From assembly GCA_020028195.1 (NCBI GenBank), contig JAHWYE010000110.1, positions 1-6,132 of the forward strand: DNA of 6,132 bases, read 5' to 3'. This DNA is from Nitrospirota bacterium. GTDB taxonomy: Bacteria > Nitrospirota > Nitrospiria > Nitrospirales > Nitrospiraceae. Shown piece after piece: positions 1 to 5,882 of the stretch; position 1 is the first letter of the stretch; the number at the start of each line of letters is the position of its first letter. A program made the translations under genes and the position numbers. The notes beneath the pieces were generated by a model, which saw nothing but the letters and a program-made list of their open reading frames with translations, was not told where the DNA came from and ran no database searches.

Positions 1-878
1 CAGGCACGCGACTCGACTTCGCCTGCCGTGAAGAAGGTAATGAGGTGCAGTAAATCATATGCGGCCCTCGTCAGCCGAACCAGCCCCGACTCCGAGAGGC
101 CGGCTTCCTTCATGAACTCCGCGCGATCTTCCGTGGGCAACGTCGAGAGCTCCGCCTCCAACTGTCCATAGAGGATGACAAGCCTGGCCCCTCTCTTGTC
201 AGCCAACTCCTTGACCGGCCGCACCAAGGGTGCATCCTCACCGGCTCCTTCAGCGGCATTGGCGATAAACAGGACCGGCTTGGCCGACAACAACTGGCAC
301 TCGTTCAAGATCGCGCGCTCGTCCGCCGAGAACGGTTGATTGCCCAGCCATTCGCCTTTGTTCAGCAGCTCAGCAAGCTTCTGCACGACCGCCAACTCCC
401 TGGCAGCCTTGGCGTCGCCCGACTTGACCTTCTTTTCGACCCGCTGCCTCCGGCGATCCAGGGTCTCCACATCGGCGAGCATCAATTCGGTCTCGATCGT
501 CTCGATATCCCGCAGTGGATTGAGGCCGCCTCCCACATGCATCACGTCAGGGTCCTGGAAACACCGGATCACGTGCATCAGCGCATCCACCTCGCGAATC
601 TGCGCGAGGAATTGGTTCCCCAATCCCTCGCCTTTGCTCGCCCCCTCCACCAGGCCGGCAATGTCTCGGACTTCCAACGTACTGGGCGTCATCTTTTTCG
701 AGCGGAAGATTTCGACCAGCTTGTTGAGGCGGGGCTCAGGCATCGGGGCGATCCCGACGTTGGTCTCCACGGTGGAGAAGGGGTAGTTAGCCGTTACGGC
801 TCCCGCTCCGACCAGGGCGTTAAACACCGTGGTCTTTCCCACATTCGGCAGGCCGATCATACCGCAGCAGAGTCCCAT
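1..878 (-). CDS. ychF: YchF/OLA1-family ribosome-associated ATPase, C-terminus cut off by window edge
   Basis: Translating the minus strand from the ATG at 878 gives 292 residues with no stop before the window edge; the family is usually about 363 aa, so roughly 70 C-terminal residues are missing. Seen: the P-loop GLPNVGKTT at 9-17, YPFSTVETN at 32-40, the switch-II motif DIAGL at 72-76 followed by VEGASKGEGLGN, His114, and NAAE at 207-210 in place of the NKxD of true GTPases. The TGS domain begins near the edge (TFFTAGEVESRAW). Family knowledge: YchF proteins have this NxxE motif, prefer ATP over GTP, bind ribosomes and affect translation and stress responses; residue 114 is the proposed catalytic His in the E. 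coli protein. An AGGGGGA ribosome-binding site lies 5 nt before the ATG and includes part of the pth stop codon. Met7 (860) is a less likely start because the SD fits Met1. It is last in the apparent prs-rplY-pth-ychF message, 10 nt after pth. Confidence 0.96.
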   Translation of the reverse strand, partial: MGLCCGMIGLPNVGKTTVFNALVGAGAVTANYPFSTVETNVGIAPMPEPRLNKLVEIFRSKKMTPSTLEVRDIAGLVEGASKGEGLGNQFLAQIREVDALMHVIRCFQDPDVMHVGGGLNPLRDIETIETELMLADVETLDRRRQRVEKKVKSGDAKAARELAVVQKLAELLNKGEWLGNQPFSADERAILNECQLLSAKPVLFIANAAEGAGEDAPLVRPVKELADKRGARLVILYGQLEAELSTLPTEDRAEFMKEAGLSESGLVRLTRAAYDLLHLITFFTAGEVESRA

Positions 879-888
879 CCTGGTCCCC

Positions 889-1491
889 CTACCCCTTTTC
901 TCCGTTATCCCGTTCTTCCGGCTCCCCTTGCAACCGCACGTTGAACCGATTCATGGCGACCGTGACTCCCTCCGCTACCAAGCATTCCAGAGCCAACACT
1001 GCCCGATCCAGACTCTCGTCGAGGAGGGTGATCTCTTCCGGTCTGAATGGCAGGAGCACATACTCCTCGGCATCTTGGCCCGGCGCAGGACGTCCGATGC
1101 CGATCTTTAACCGACAGAACTCGTTGGTTTCGAGGGCGGTGAGAATCGAGAGGATTCCGTTGTGGCCACCTGATCCGCCGTTGCGCTTGATCCGGAGACG
1201 TCCCAGCTCCAGATCCAGGTCGTCATGGACAATGACCAAGTCTTCCGGTGAGAGAGCCAGTTCCGCCAGCAGGGCTTTGACCGCCGGACCAGTCTGGTTC
1301 ATCCAGGTGAGCGATGCGAAGAGCACCACGTCGGCCGACCCTACGCGACCGCGTCCAGAGCGGGCAGACTCCTTCGGCCTGAGGTCGATCGACCATCGAA
1401 TCGCGGCTCGTTCCAGGAGCCGAGCCCCGATATTGTGACGGGTGACGGCGTAGCGCTCGCCAGGGTTACCGAGTCCTACAATCAAGCGCAA
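889..1491 (-). CDS. pth: Peptidyl-tRNA hydrolase (Pth)
   Basis: A 200-aa protein of normal family length (E. coli Pth is 194 aa). Pth cleaves the ester bond of peptidyl-tRNAs released from stalled ribosomes and so recycles tRNA in the cytoplasm. Seen: the N-terminal signature LIVGLGNPGERY with Asn9, TRHNIG with the catalytic His19, TWMNQTG with Asn65, HDDLDLELG with Asp90/Asp91, and GGSGGHNG with Asn111. These correspond to the E. coli substrate-binding and catalytic residues N10, H20, N68, D93 and N114. The start is a TTG codon (TTG CGC TTG ATT), chosen because the family signature begins right there and there is no room for an earlier start. Only 2 nt separate it from the rplY stop, so translation is probably coupled. 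The nearest strong Shine-Dalgarno, AAGGAGG at 1514-1508, lies inside rplY at a long spacing of 16 nt. The stop (TAG, 891-889) falls in the ychF ribosome-binding site. Confidence 0.96.
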   Translation of the reverse strand: MRLIVGLGNPGERYAVTRHNIGARLLERAAIRWSIDLRPKESARSGRGRVGSADVVLFASLTWMNQTGPAVKALLAELALSPEDLVIVHDDLDLELGRLRIKRNGGSGGHNGILSILTALETNEFCRLKIGIGRPAPGQDAEEYVLLPFRPEEITLLDESLDRAVLALECLVAEGVTVAMNRFNVRLQGEPEERDNGEKG

Positions 1492-1493
1492 GG

Positions 1494-2312
1494 TTACTTC
1501 TTCTTCTCCTCCTTGGCCTCCTTCTTTTCAGCCTTGGGTTCCTTACCCTCTTTCTTGTCGGCGGCCTTAGGCTCGGCGGCCGCCGCACCTTTCGCGGCGG
1601 TTGCGGCTCCTTTCTCAGCAACCGCAGCGCCCTTCTCAACTGCTTCCTCTCCTTCTAGCGGTTCCTCCTTACCCTTGCCGATGACCTCAGGCTCCTTGCC
1701 CGCTTCAGTCACTGCGCTGCTGGTCAATAATGCCTCCAACTTCGCCTCTGACATCGGCGCCGCCACGCTCACCACCATCTGGTCGCTCTCGTCCATGAAT
1801 TTCACTCCTTCTTTGGGCGTCAGTTCTTTGACGTGAATGCCCTGACCGATCTGCAGCGAAGACGCATCCACCTCGATGGAGTCCGGAATAGCGGCCGGCA
1901 TACACTCAACGTGCAATTCCCGCAGATTGTGGTGCAGCACCCCGCCCTCTTTGACCCCTGCCGGCACTCCGCCCACCAGACTCACCGGCACCTTGATCCG
2001 AATCGCCTTATTCATCGAGACTTCGAACAAATCCACATGGAGGATCCCTCCCGTCACCGGATCCACCTGATAGTCACGAAAGAGCGCAGTCCGAGCCGCC
2101 TTCGATGTCGCACCCGCAATGCTGAGAGAAATGAGCGCGGTGCTGCCACCACGAGAATGCAGCACCTTGGTCACGGTCTCCGGATTCAGGGTGAGCAGGA
2201 GACATTCTCCCTGGCCGTACAGCACTGCCGGGATCTTTCCGTTCCGTCTCAATTGACGGGCTGCTCCTTTCCCCACCTGCCCTCGTACTTCAGCCGCCAT
2301 GTCGTATTTCAT
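1494..2312 (-). CDS. rplY: 50S ribosomal protein L25, long CTC/TL5 form with Ala/Lys/Glu-rich tail
   Basis: A 272-aa member of the L25/TL5/CTC family, which binds 5S rRNA in the central protuberance of the large subunit. Seen: an L25 domain at about residues 1-95 with the R-x-x-G-K-I-PAVLYG signature and FRDYQVDPVTGGILHVDLFEV-like core; then the beta-rich CTC domain at about 100-190 with VPVSLVGGVPAGVKEGGVL, LRELHVECMPAAIPDSIEVD and IGQGIHVKEL. Residues 200-272 form a low-complexity, highly charged tail of Ala, Lys, Glu, Gly and Pro ending in EEKKK. The tail makes this protein clearly longer than the usual CTC form (about 185-220 aa). Three tandem heptapeptides sit at residues 226-246. The ATG is preceded by AGGGGGA with a 4-nt spacer; Met5 (2300) is a possible but poorer start. 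It lies 134 nt after prs and 2 nt before pth. The role of the tail is unknown; rRNA contact or simple disorder are possibilities. Confidence 0.95.
   Translation of the reverse strand: MKYDMAAEVRGQVGKGAARQLRRNGKIPAVLYGQGECLLLTLNPETVTKVLHSRGGSTALISLSIAGATSKAARTALFRDYQVDPVTGGILHVDLFEVSMNKAIRIKVPVSLVGGVPAGVKEGGVLHHNLRELHVECMPAAIPDSIEVDASSLQIGQGIHVKELTPKEGVKFMDESDQMVVSVAAPMSEAKLEALLTSSAVTEAGKEPEVIGKGKEEPLEGEEAVEKGAAVAEKGAATAAKGAAAAEPKAADKKEGKEPKAEKKEAKEEKKK
1575..1637 (-). repeat. Three tandem heptapeptide repeats in the L25 tail
   Basis: Within rplY the tail reads EKGAAVA, EKGAATA and AKGAAAA in direct succession (residues 226-232, 233-239, 240-246), i.e. three 21-nt units. The DNA units differ at many synonymous positions (for example GGC, GGA and GGT for the Gly codon). 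The array is therefore either old or held at the protein level, and is not a recent slippage product. Confidence 0.8.
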
Positions 2313-2446
2313 GCGCTCCCCCTCTGACGTCGTCCTTGTGCATGCAGCGTACGCGCGAAGCGCTCACCCCGGCCTGTGCACGCCGGTGGGTCGATGAGCC
2401 AGCCAGGTCCTCGTATCTCGAGGAGAGTGGGCGGGATCGAACGCGC
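2313..2446 (-). other. prs-rplY intergenic spacer with potential RNA hairpins
   Basis: The spacer holds no gene. In transcript order it contains a 6-bp perfect hairpin (TCCTCG, 5-nt loop, CGAGGA; 2424-2408), then a 5-bp GC stem (CCGGC, 8-nt loop, GCCGG; 2386-2369), then the two abutting 8-bp palindromes GCGTACGC and TGCATGCA (2354-2339), then the rplY ribosome-binding site. None of the hairpins is followed by a U-run, so I do not call a Rho-independent terminator. I see no good -35/-10 pair here, so rplY probably depends on read-through from prs. The structures may affect stability or relative expression of prs and the downstream genes; this is inference. Confidence 0.5.
2339..2354. repeat. 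Two abutting 8-bp perfect palindromes
   Basis: On the plus strand TGCATGCA (2339-2346) is followed directly by GCGTACGC (2347-2354); each is its own reverse complement. They lie 27 nt before the rplY start codon, just upstream of its ribosome-binding site. They could be a protein-binding site or a chance GC-rich pair; no known operator is recognised. Confidence 0.45.
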
Positions 2447-3388
2447 TTACGCGAAGAGCGAACTGACCGATTCTTCCTCGTGGATTCTGGTAATGGCCTC
2501 ACCTAGAAGCGGGGCCACGGACAGCACCCGCAACTTAGGACAGCGCTGGTCCTTACCGTTCAACGGAATCGTGTTAGTGACGACGACCTGGGTCAGGCAG
2601 GACTCCTGAATCCGCTCCAGAGCCGGCCCGGAAAGAACCGGGTGCGTACAGCCGGCCCACACCATCCGGGCGCCCTTCTCCGCGCAGGCCTGCGCGCCTT
2701 GCACGATCGTCCCAGCCGTATCGATCATATCGTCCAACAACAAGGCATTGCGCCCCTCAACGTCTCCGATGATGTTCATGATCTGGGCGTTGTTGGGCCC
2801 CTCACGCCGCTTATCGATAATCGCCAGGCTGGCCTGAAGCCTCTTGGCGAACGCCCGAGCGCGCTCCACGCCGCCCGCATCCGGTGAGACCACCACGAGG
2901 TCTGGTCCACCTTCTCTGGTGATGTAGTCCAACAGGACCGGAGTGGCGTACAGGTGGTCCACCGGGATGTTGAAGAACCCCTGGATCTGTCCCGCGTGGA
3001 GATCCATCGTCAACACTCGATCCGCGCCGGCAGTGGTAATCAGGTCCGCCATCAGTTTGGCGGAGATCGGGACCCGCGGTTGGTCCTTCCGGTCCTGACG
3101 CGCGTATCCGAAATAGGGGATGACCGCCGTGATTCGATAGGCCGAGGAGCGTTTCAGCGCGTCAATCATGATCAACAGCTCCATGATCGAGTTGTTGACC
3201 GGCGTACAGCACGACTGCACCACAAAGACGTCCGCCCCCCGGACATTCTCCTCGATCCTGACACGAATCTCTCCGTCACTGAACTCCGAGACAAGGGCCT
3301 CTCCCAGGCCGACTCCCAAGCATTGACAGATTTCCTTCGCTAGCGCCGGATTGGCATTGCCGGAAAACAGTTTGAGTTCCTTCGACAT
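2447..3388 (-). CDS. prs: Ribose-phosphate pyrophosphokinase (PRPP synthetase)
   Basis: A 313-aa class I PRPP synthetase. It transfers the pyrophosphoryl group of ATP to ribose 5-phosphate to make PRPP for purine, pyrimidine, His, Trp and NAD synthesis in the cytoplasm. Seen: LFSGNANPALAKEI at the N-terminus, FSDGE at 36-40, the ATP-binding loop PYFGYARQDRKDQPRVP (91-107), DLHAGQIQGFF with His131, SPDAGGVERA (168-177), the catalytic flexible-loop region DKRREGPN with Lys193 and Arg195, and the PRPP/ribose-phosphate site LLDDMIDTAGT with Asp219, Asp220 and Asp223. Length is typical (E. coli 315 aa). The ATG at 3388 is chosen because the conserved N-terminus begins there and GAGGGG lies 4 nt upstream; an in-frame GTG at 3421 would add 11 unconserved residues and lacks a good SD. 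A sigma-70-type promoter about 140-170 nt upstream likely drives prs, rplY, pth and ychF. QSCCTPVNN replaces the more usual QSTCxPxND, probably a neutral change. Confidence 0.97.
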   Translation of the reverse strand: MSKELKLFSGNANPALAKEICQCLGVGLGEALVSEFSDGEIRVRIEENVRGADVFVVQSCCTPVNNSIMELLIMIDALKRSSAYRITAVIPYFGYARQDRKDQPRVPISAKLMADLITTAGADRVLTMDLHAGQIQGFFNIPVDHLYATPVLLDYITREGGPDLVVVSPDAGGVERARAFAKRLQASLAIIDKRREGPNNAQIMNIIGDVEGRNALLLDDMIDTAGTIVQGAQACAEKGARMVWAGCTHPVLSGPALERIQESCLTQVVVTNTIPLNGKDQRCPKLRVLSVAPLLGEAITRIHEEESVSSLFA

Positions 3389-3392
3389 GGCG

Positions 3393-3398
3393 CCCCTC
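3393..3398 (-). promoter_or_regulatory. Ribosome-binding site deciding the prs start
   Basis: GAGGGG on the minus strand, 4 nt before the ATG at 3388. It supports that ATG over the in-frame GTG at 3421, which gives a longer reading frame. Confidence 0.75.
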
Positions 3399-3413
3399 GA
3401 CGGCCCGAAGTCA

Positions 3414-3431
3414 CGGGACACGATCGTCCCG
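3414..3431 (-). other. Hairpin in the prs leader
   Basis: Perfect 6-bp inverted repeat CGGGAC / GTCCCG with a 6-nt loop, extendable by a G-U pair. It lies about 25 nt before the prs ATG and just before its ribosome-binding site. There is no U-run after it, so it is not an intrinsic terminator. The loop contains the rejected GTG at 3421. It could modulate prs translation; this is inference from position only. Confidence 0.45.
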
Positions 3432-3530
3432 CCCTCAGGACCCGTTGCTGGAGAAGATCGTTCTGGAGGTGCTCGTCGCGCTGTATGGTCCTCGGATCGG
3501 CTGCAAACTTAGAATGTAGTCGGGGGATCG

Positions 3531-3560
3531 ACTTTATCGGAAAGCCGGACCGGTTGTCAA
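3531..3560 (-). promoter_or_regulatory. Sigma-70-type promoter for prs and downstream genes
   Basis: On the minus strand a perfect -35 hexamer TTGACA (3560-3555) is followed after 18 nt by TAAAGT (3536-3531), 4 of 6 matches to TATAAT; read one base earlier, ATAAAG gives a 17-nt spacer. The predicted transcription start is near 3524, leaving a leader of about 136 nt. The ispE stop codon TGA (3559-3557) lies inside the -35 box. A 5-bp inverted repeat AGTCG/CGACT (3518-3533) overlaps the -10 edge and the predicted start. There is no gene in 3389-3556. Confidence 0.65.
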
Positions 3561-4528
3561 CAGACCCGAAAGGGATCGGAAGATTCCTCCTGACAGGATA
3601 AAGAGGCCGTTCCGGCCCGACCCGCATAGGCCCGCCAGCCGCGGACCTGCCCTACCGACGTCTGGGCGCGGACCGCGGAATCCTCGTCACGAAAGATCCC
3701 GAACACGGTGGCGCCACTTCCGGACAGAAGCGCTGTCTCCGCTCCCTCGGAGAGCAGACGCGCCTTCATCTTCCGAATCGCATCGTACACCGGAACCAGG
3801 GGCTGCTCAAAATCATTCTCCATCAGCGGAATGACGTCGTCCCACGCAAGAGACGCCTGGCTGGCGAAGCGGCTGTGCTGCTCCGAGAGGGGTCGCACGT
3901 GTTCCCTGGTTGCAGCCAGCCGATCATAGGCCCAGCGAGTTTCAATCGGAAAGCCCGGGTGAACCAGCACGACCCATCGCGCTCCGGTCACCATCACGGC
4001 GGCCACGTCCTCCCCTCTCCCGCGCACGATGGCGCTCGGGGCGAAAAAAAAGAACGGGACGTCGCTTCCCAAGGCTGCCCCCACTTGGGCCATCTCTCCC
4101 CCAGACCAACCGAGCCTGAGCAGATGATTCAACGCCACGATCGTGGCAGCGGCATCACTGCTCCCCCCGCCCAGCCCGGCTGCCAGTGGAATCCGTTTGG
4201 TGATCTCGATATCCAGCCCTACCTGCAGGCCAGCTCGGTCCAACACCAGAGCCGCCGCACGCCAGACGAGGTTTCGCCTGTCTGTCGGTAACGACGCCAC
4301 GTCACATTTCAGGCGCAGCTCGGTCGAGTCCGCTCGAACCTGGAAGCGAAGTTCATCTTCCAGCGCCACCGTCTGCATCAGGGACCAGAGGTTATGGTAG
4401 CCGTCTGAACGGCGATCCAGAACCCTGAGGATAAGATTGATCTTGGCAGGTGTACAGATCCGGACCGCCGATGCGGTATGACTGGCGGCCCTGTTCGGGA
4501 GCCTAATCCTGTCCCCCTTTAATGGCAT
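3557..4528 (-). CDS. ispE: 4-diphosphocytidyl-2-C-methyl-D-erythritol kinase (IspE)
   Basis: A 323-aa GHMP-superfamily kinase that phosphorylates the 2-OH of CDP-methylerythritol with ATP, step four of the non-mevalonate (MEP) isoprenoid pathway. Seen: PAKINL with the catalytic Lys29, SDGYHNLWSLMQ (substrate pocket), the glycine-rich ATP loop PLAAGLGGGSSDAAAT (114-129), LGSDVPFFF with the catalytic Asp156, and the C-terminal GHMP motif LSGSGATVFGIF (about 268-279). These match Lys10 and Asp141 of the 283-aa E. coli enzyme. It is longer than usual by about 20 residues at the N-terminus and about 20 at the C-terminus (ending SSDPFRVC). The ATG at 4528 is the only NTG start before the kinase core and overlaps the regulator gene by 26 nt. 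A much better SD (AAAGGGGGA, 4520-4512) sits inside the reading frame 5 nt before an ATT codon at 4507, so the exact start is uncertain. An 8-T run on the coding strand encodes Phe160-162. Confidence 0.96.
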   Translation of the reverse strand: MPLKGDRIRLPNRAASHTASAVRICTPAKINLILRVLDRRSDGYHNLWSLMQTVALEDELRFQVRADSTELRLKCDVASLPTDRRNLVWRAAALVLDRAGLQVGLDIEITKRIPLAAGLGGGSSDAAATIVALNHLLRLGWSGGEMAQVGAALGSDVPFFFFAPSAIVRGRGEDVAAVMVTGARWVVLVHPGFPIETRWAYDRLAATREHVRPLSEQHSRFASQASLAWDDVIPLMENDFEQPLVPVYDAIRKMKARLLSEGAETALLSGSGATVFGIFRDEDSAVRAQTSVGQVRGWRAYAGRAGTASLSCQEESSDPFRVC

Positions 4529-5882
4529 GCTTTTCCAGCCGGTACCGGAAGGAACGGGTGTTCAAGTGCAGGAATCTAGCAGCTTTCTTCTTGACCCATT
4601 TAGCTCGTTCTAGGGCTTTGAGCAACAGATCCTTCTCGATCGTATTGAGTAGTCCCTCGAGATCCAACCCATCCGCCGGAAGATCCGTCGGATAGGCCTG
4701 TGGCTGCGCAGCGGGACGGTGAAACCAGCCCTGAATGTCCTGTTCCGTGATCGAGGGTCCGCTGGAAAAGGCCACCACGCGTTCAATGAGGTTCTCCAAC
4801 TCCCTCACATTCCCCTTCCATTCGTGCGCGAGCAGTACCTGCATGGCTCCAGGGGCCAGTGAGGGAGCCGGTTTCCCGCTCTCGCGCGAGAACTGCTCGA
4901 GGAAGTGCTGAGCCAGCAGCGGGATATCCCCAGTCCGGAGGCGCAGCGGAGGGAGGTGGATCGGGATGACGTCAAGCCGGTAGTAGAGGTCCTCCCGGAA
5001 CGCACCCTCGGCCACCGACTTTTCCAGGTCCTTGTTCGTGGCCGCGATGATCCGCACATCCACTTTCATGTCCTGAGTGCCTCCGACCCGTCGGAACTCC
5101 CGTTCCTGGATGACCCGGAGGAGCTTGACTTGGGTCGCCGGGGTCGTCTCGCCGATCTCGTCCAGAAAGATACTGCCGCCGTCGGCCACCTCGAACAAGC
5201 CGGCCTTGTTCGCGATCGCGCCGGTAAAGGAGCCCTTCATGTGGCCGAACAGCTCACTTTCAAGCAGCGGCTCCGGCAGGGCACTGCAGTTGACCGTGAC
5301 GAACGGCCTCTGACTGCGCGCGCTATTGTAGTGAATCGCTCGCGCAATGAGTTCCTTGCCCGTGCCGCTCTCGCCGCAGATCAAGACGTTGCTCTTGGTA
5401 TCGGCTACTTTCCGGACTACATCGAACACCTTCTCCATGGCCTCACTCTGCCCGATGATCCTGGCAAAGGATGACTGGTTGGCCATCTCTCGTTTGAGCA
5501 GCAAGTTCTCGGTCGAGAGCCGCCGTTTCTCCAGCGCATTCCGGATGATGAGCTGGACTTCGTCAATCTGAAAGGGTTTGGTCAGGTAATCGTACGCTCC
5601 CTGCTTCATGGCCTCCACGGCCGATTCGGCGGAGGCGAAGGCCGTGATCATCAAGACCACCGTCTCGGGGGCAGCTGCCTTCACCGCTTTGAGGACCTCC
5701 AAGCCGCTCCCCTTGGGCATCTTGAGATCGGTGATCACGAGGTCAAAGATCTCTTTGCCGAACTGCGCGATCGCCTCCTCGCCGTCTTCCGCAACCGTCA
5801 CTGCGTAGCCGGCTCGCTTGAGCATGATGCTCAAGACATCCCGCATGCTCCGCTCATCGTCAACGATCAAGATCTTTTCCAC
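4503..5882 (-). CDS. Sigma-54-dependent two-component response regulator (NtrC/PilR type)
   Basis: A complete 459-aa bacterial enhancer-binding protein. Receiver domain (about 1-120): acidic pair Asp8/Asp9, phospho-acceptor Asp52 in TDLKMP, Thr80 and Lys102 in LTKPF. AAA+ domain (about 142-375): Walker A GESGTGKE (170-177), the sigma-54 contact loop GSFTGA (217-222), Walker B SIFLDEIGE (237-245), RIIAATNKDLE, FREDLYYRLDVIPI, and sensor II GNVRELEN (357-364). A Fis-type helix-turn-helix at about 431-452 (KKKAARFLHLNTRSFRYRLEKH) should bind upstream activating sequences. When phosphorylated by its kinase it should hydrolyse ATP to open sigma-54 promoters. The HTH ending in RSFRYRL is like PilR, but pili genes are absent here, so the targets are unknown and I give no symbol. 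The GTG start at 5882 is the only one possible because an in-frame TAG lies 3 codons upstream; GGGA precedes it. It overlaps the kinase gene by 16 nt, as expected for a cognate pair. Confidence 0.96.
   Translation of the reverse strand: MEKILIVDDERSMRDVLSIMLKRAGYAVTVAEDGEEAIAQFGKEIFDLVITDLKMPKGSGLEVLKAVKAAAPETVVLMITAFASAESAVEAMKQGAYDYLTKPFQIDEVQLIIRNALEKRRLSTENLLLKREMANQSSFARIIGQSEAMEKVFDVVRKVADTKSNVLICGESGTGKELIARAIHYNSARSQRPFVTVNCSALPEPLLESELFGHMKGSFTGAIANKAGLFEVADGGSIFLDEIGETTPATQVKLLRVIQEREFRRVGGTQDMKVDVRIIAATNKDLEKSVAEGAFREDLYYRLDVIPIHLPPLRLRTGDIPLLAQHFLEQFSRESGKPAPSLAPGAMQVLLAHEWKGNVRELENLIERVVAFSSGPSITEQDIQGWFHRPAAQPQAYPTDLPADGLDLEGLLNTIEKDLLLKALERAKWVKKKAARFLHLNTRSFRYRLEKHAIKGGQD

Noticed and set aside
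295..310. TGGCAC as half of a sigma-54 promoter on the plus strand
   Set aside because: No GC dinucleotide or TTGC at the required spacing, and it lies within ychF coding sequence on the opposite strand.
336..944. Plus-strand open frame of 202 codons opposite ychF and the end of pth
   Set aside because: It is antisense to conserved ychF and pth coding sequence, its translation shows no recognisable domain, and it reflects the GC-rich third positions of the true genes.
2408..2424. 6-bp hairpin as an intrinsic terminator of prs
   Set aside because: The stem is perfect but is followed by GC-rich sequence with no U-tract, and closely linked genes follow on the same strand.
2429..2448. tRNA T-arm-like sequence (GTTCGATCCCGC on the minus strand) after prs
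   Set aside because: The flanks do not form a proper 5-bp T-stem, and no anticodon or D arm is found upstream; that stretch is prs coding sequence. Chance match.
3389..3421. GTG at 3421 as the prs start
   Set aside because: It would add 11 residues not seen in the family, sits in the loop of the leader hairpin and has no good SD, while the ATG at 3388 has GAGGGG at suitable spacing.
3340..3627. Minus-strand 95-codon frame spanning the ispE-prs gap
   Set aside because: It overlaps both ends of well-supported genes in another frame, has no recognisable motif, and covers the promoter and leader.
4905..5474. Plus-strand open frame of 189 codons opposite the response regulator
   Set aside because: Antisense to the conserved AAA+ domain; no ribosome-binding site or family motif; a shadow frame.
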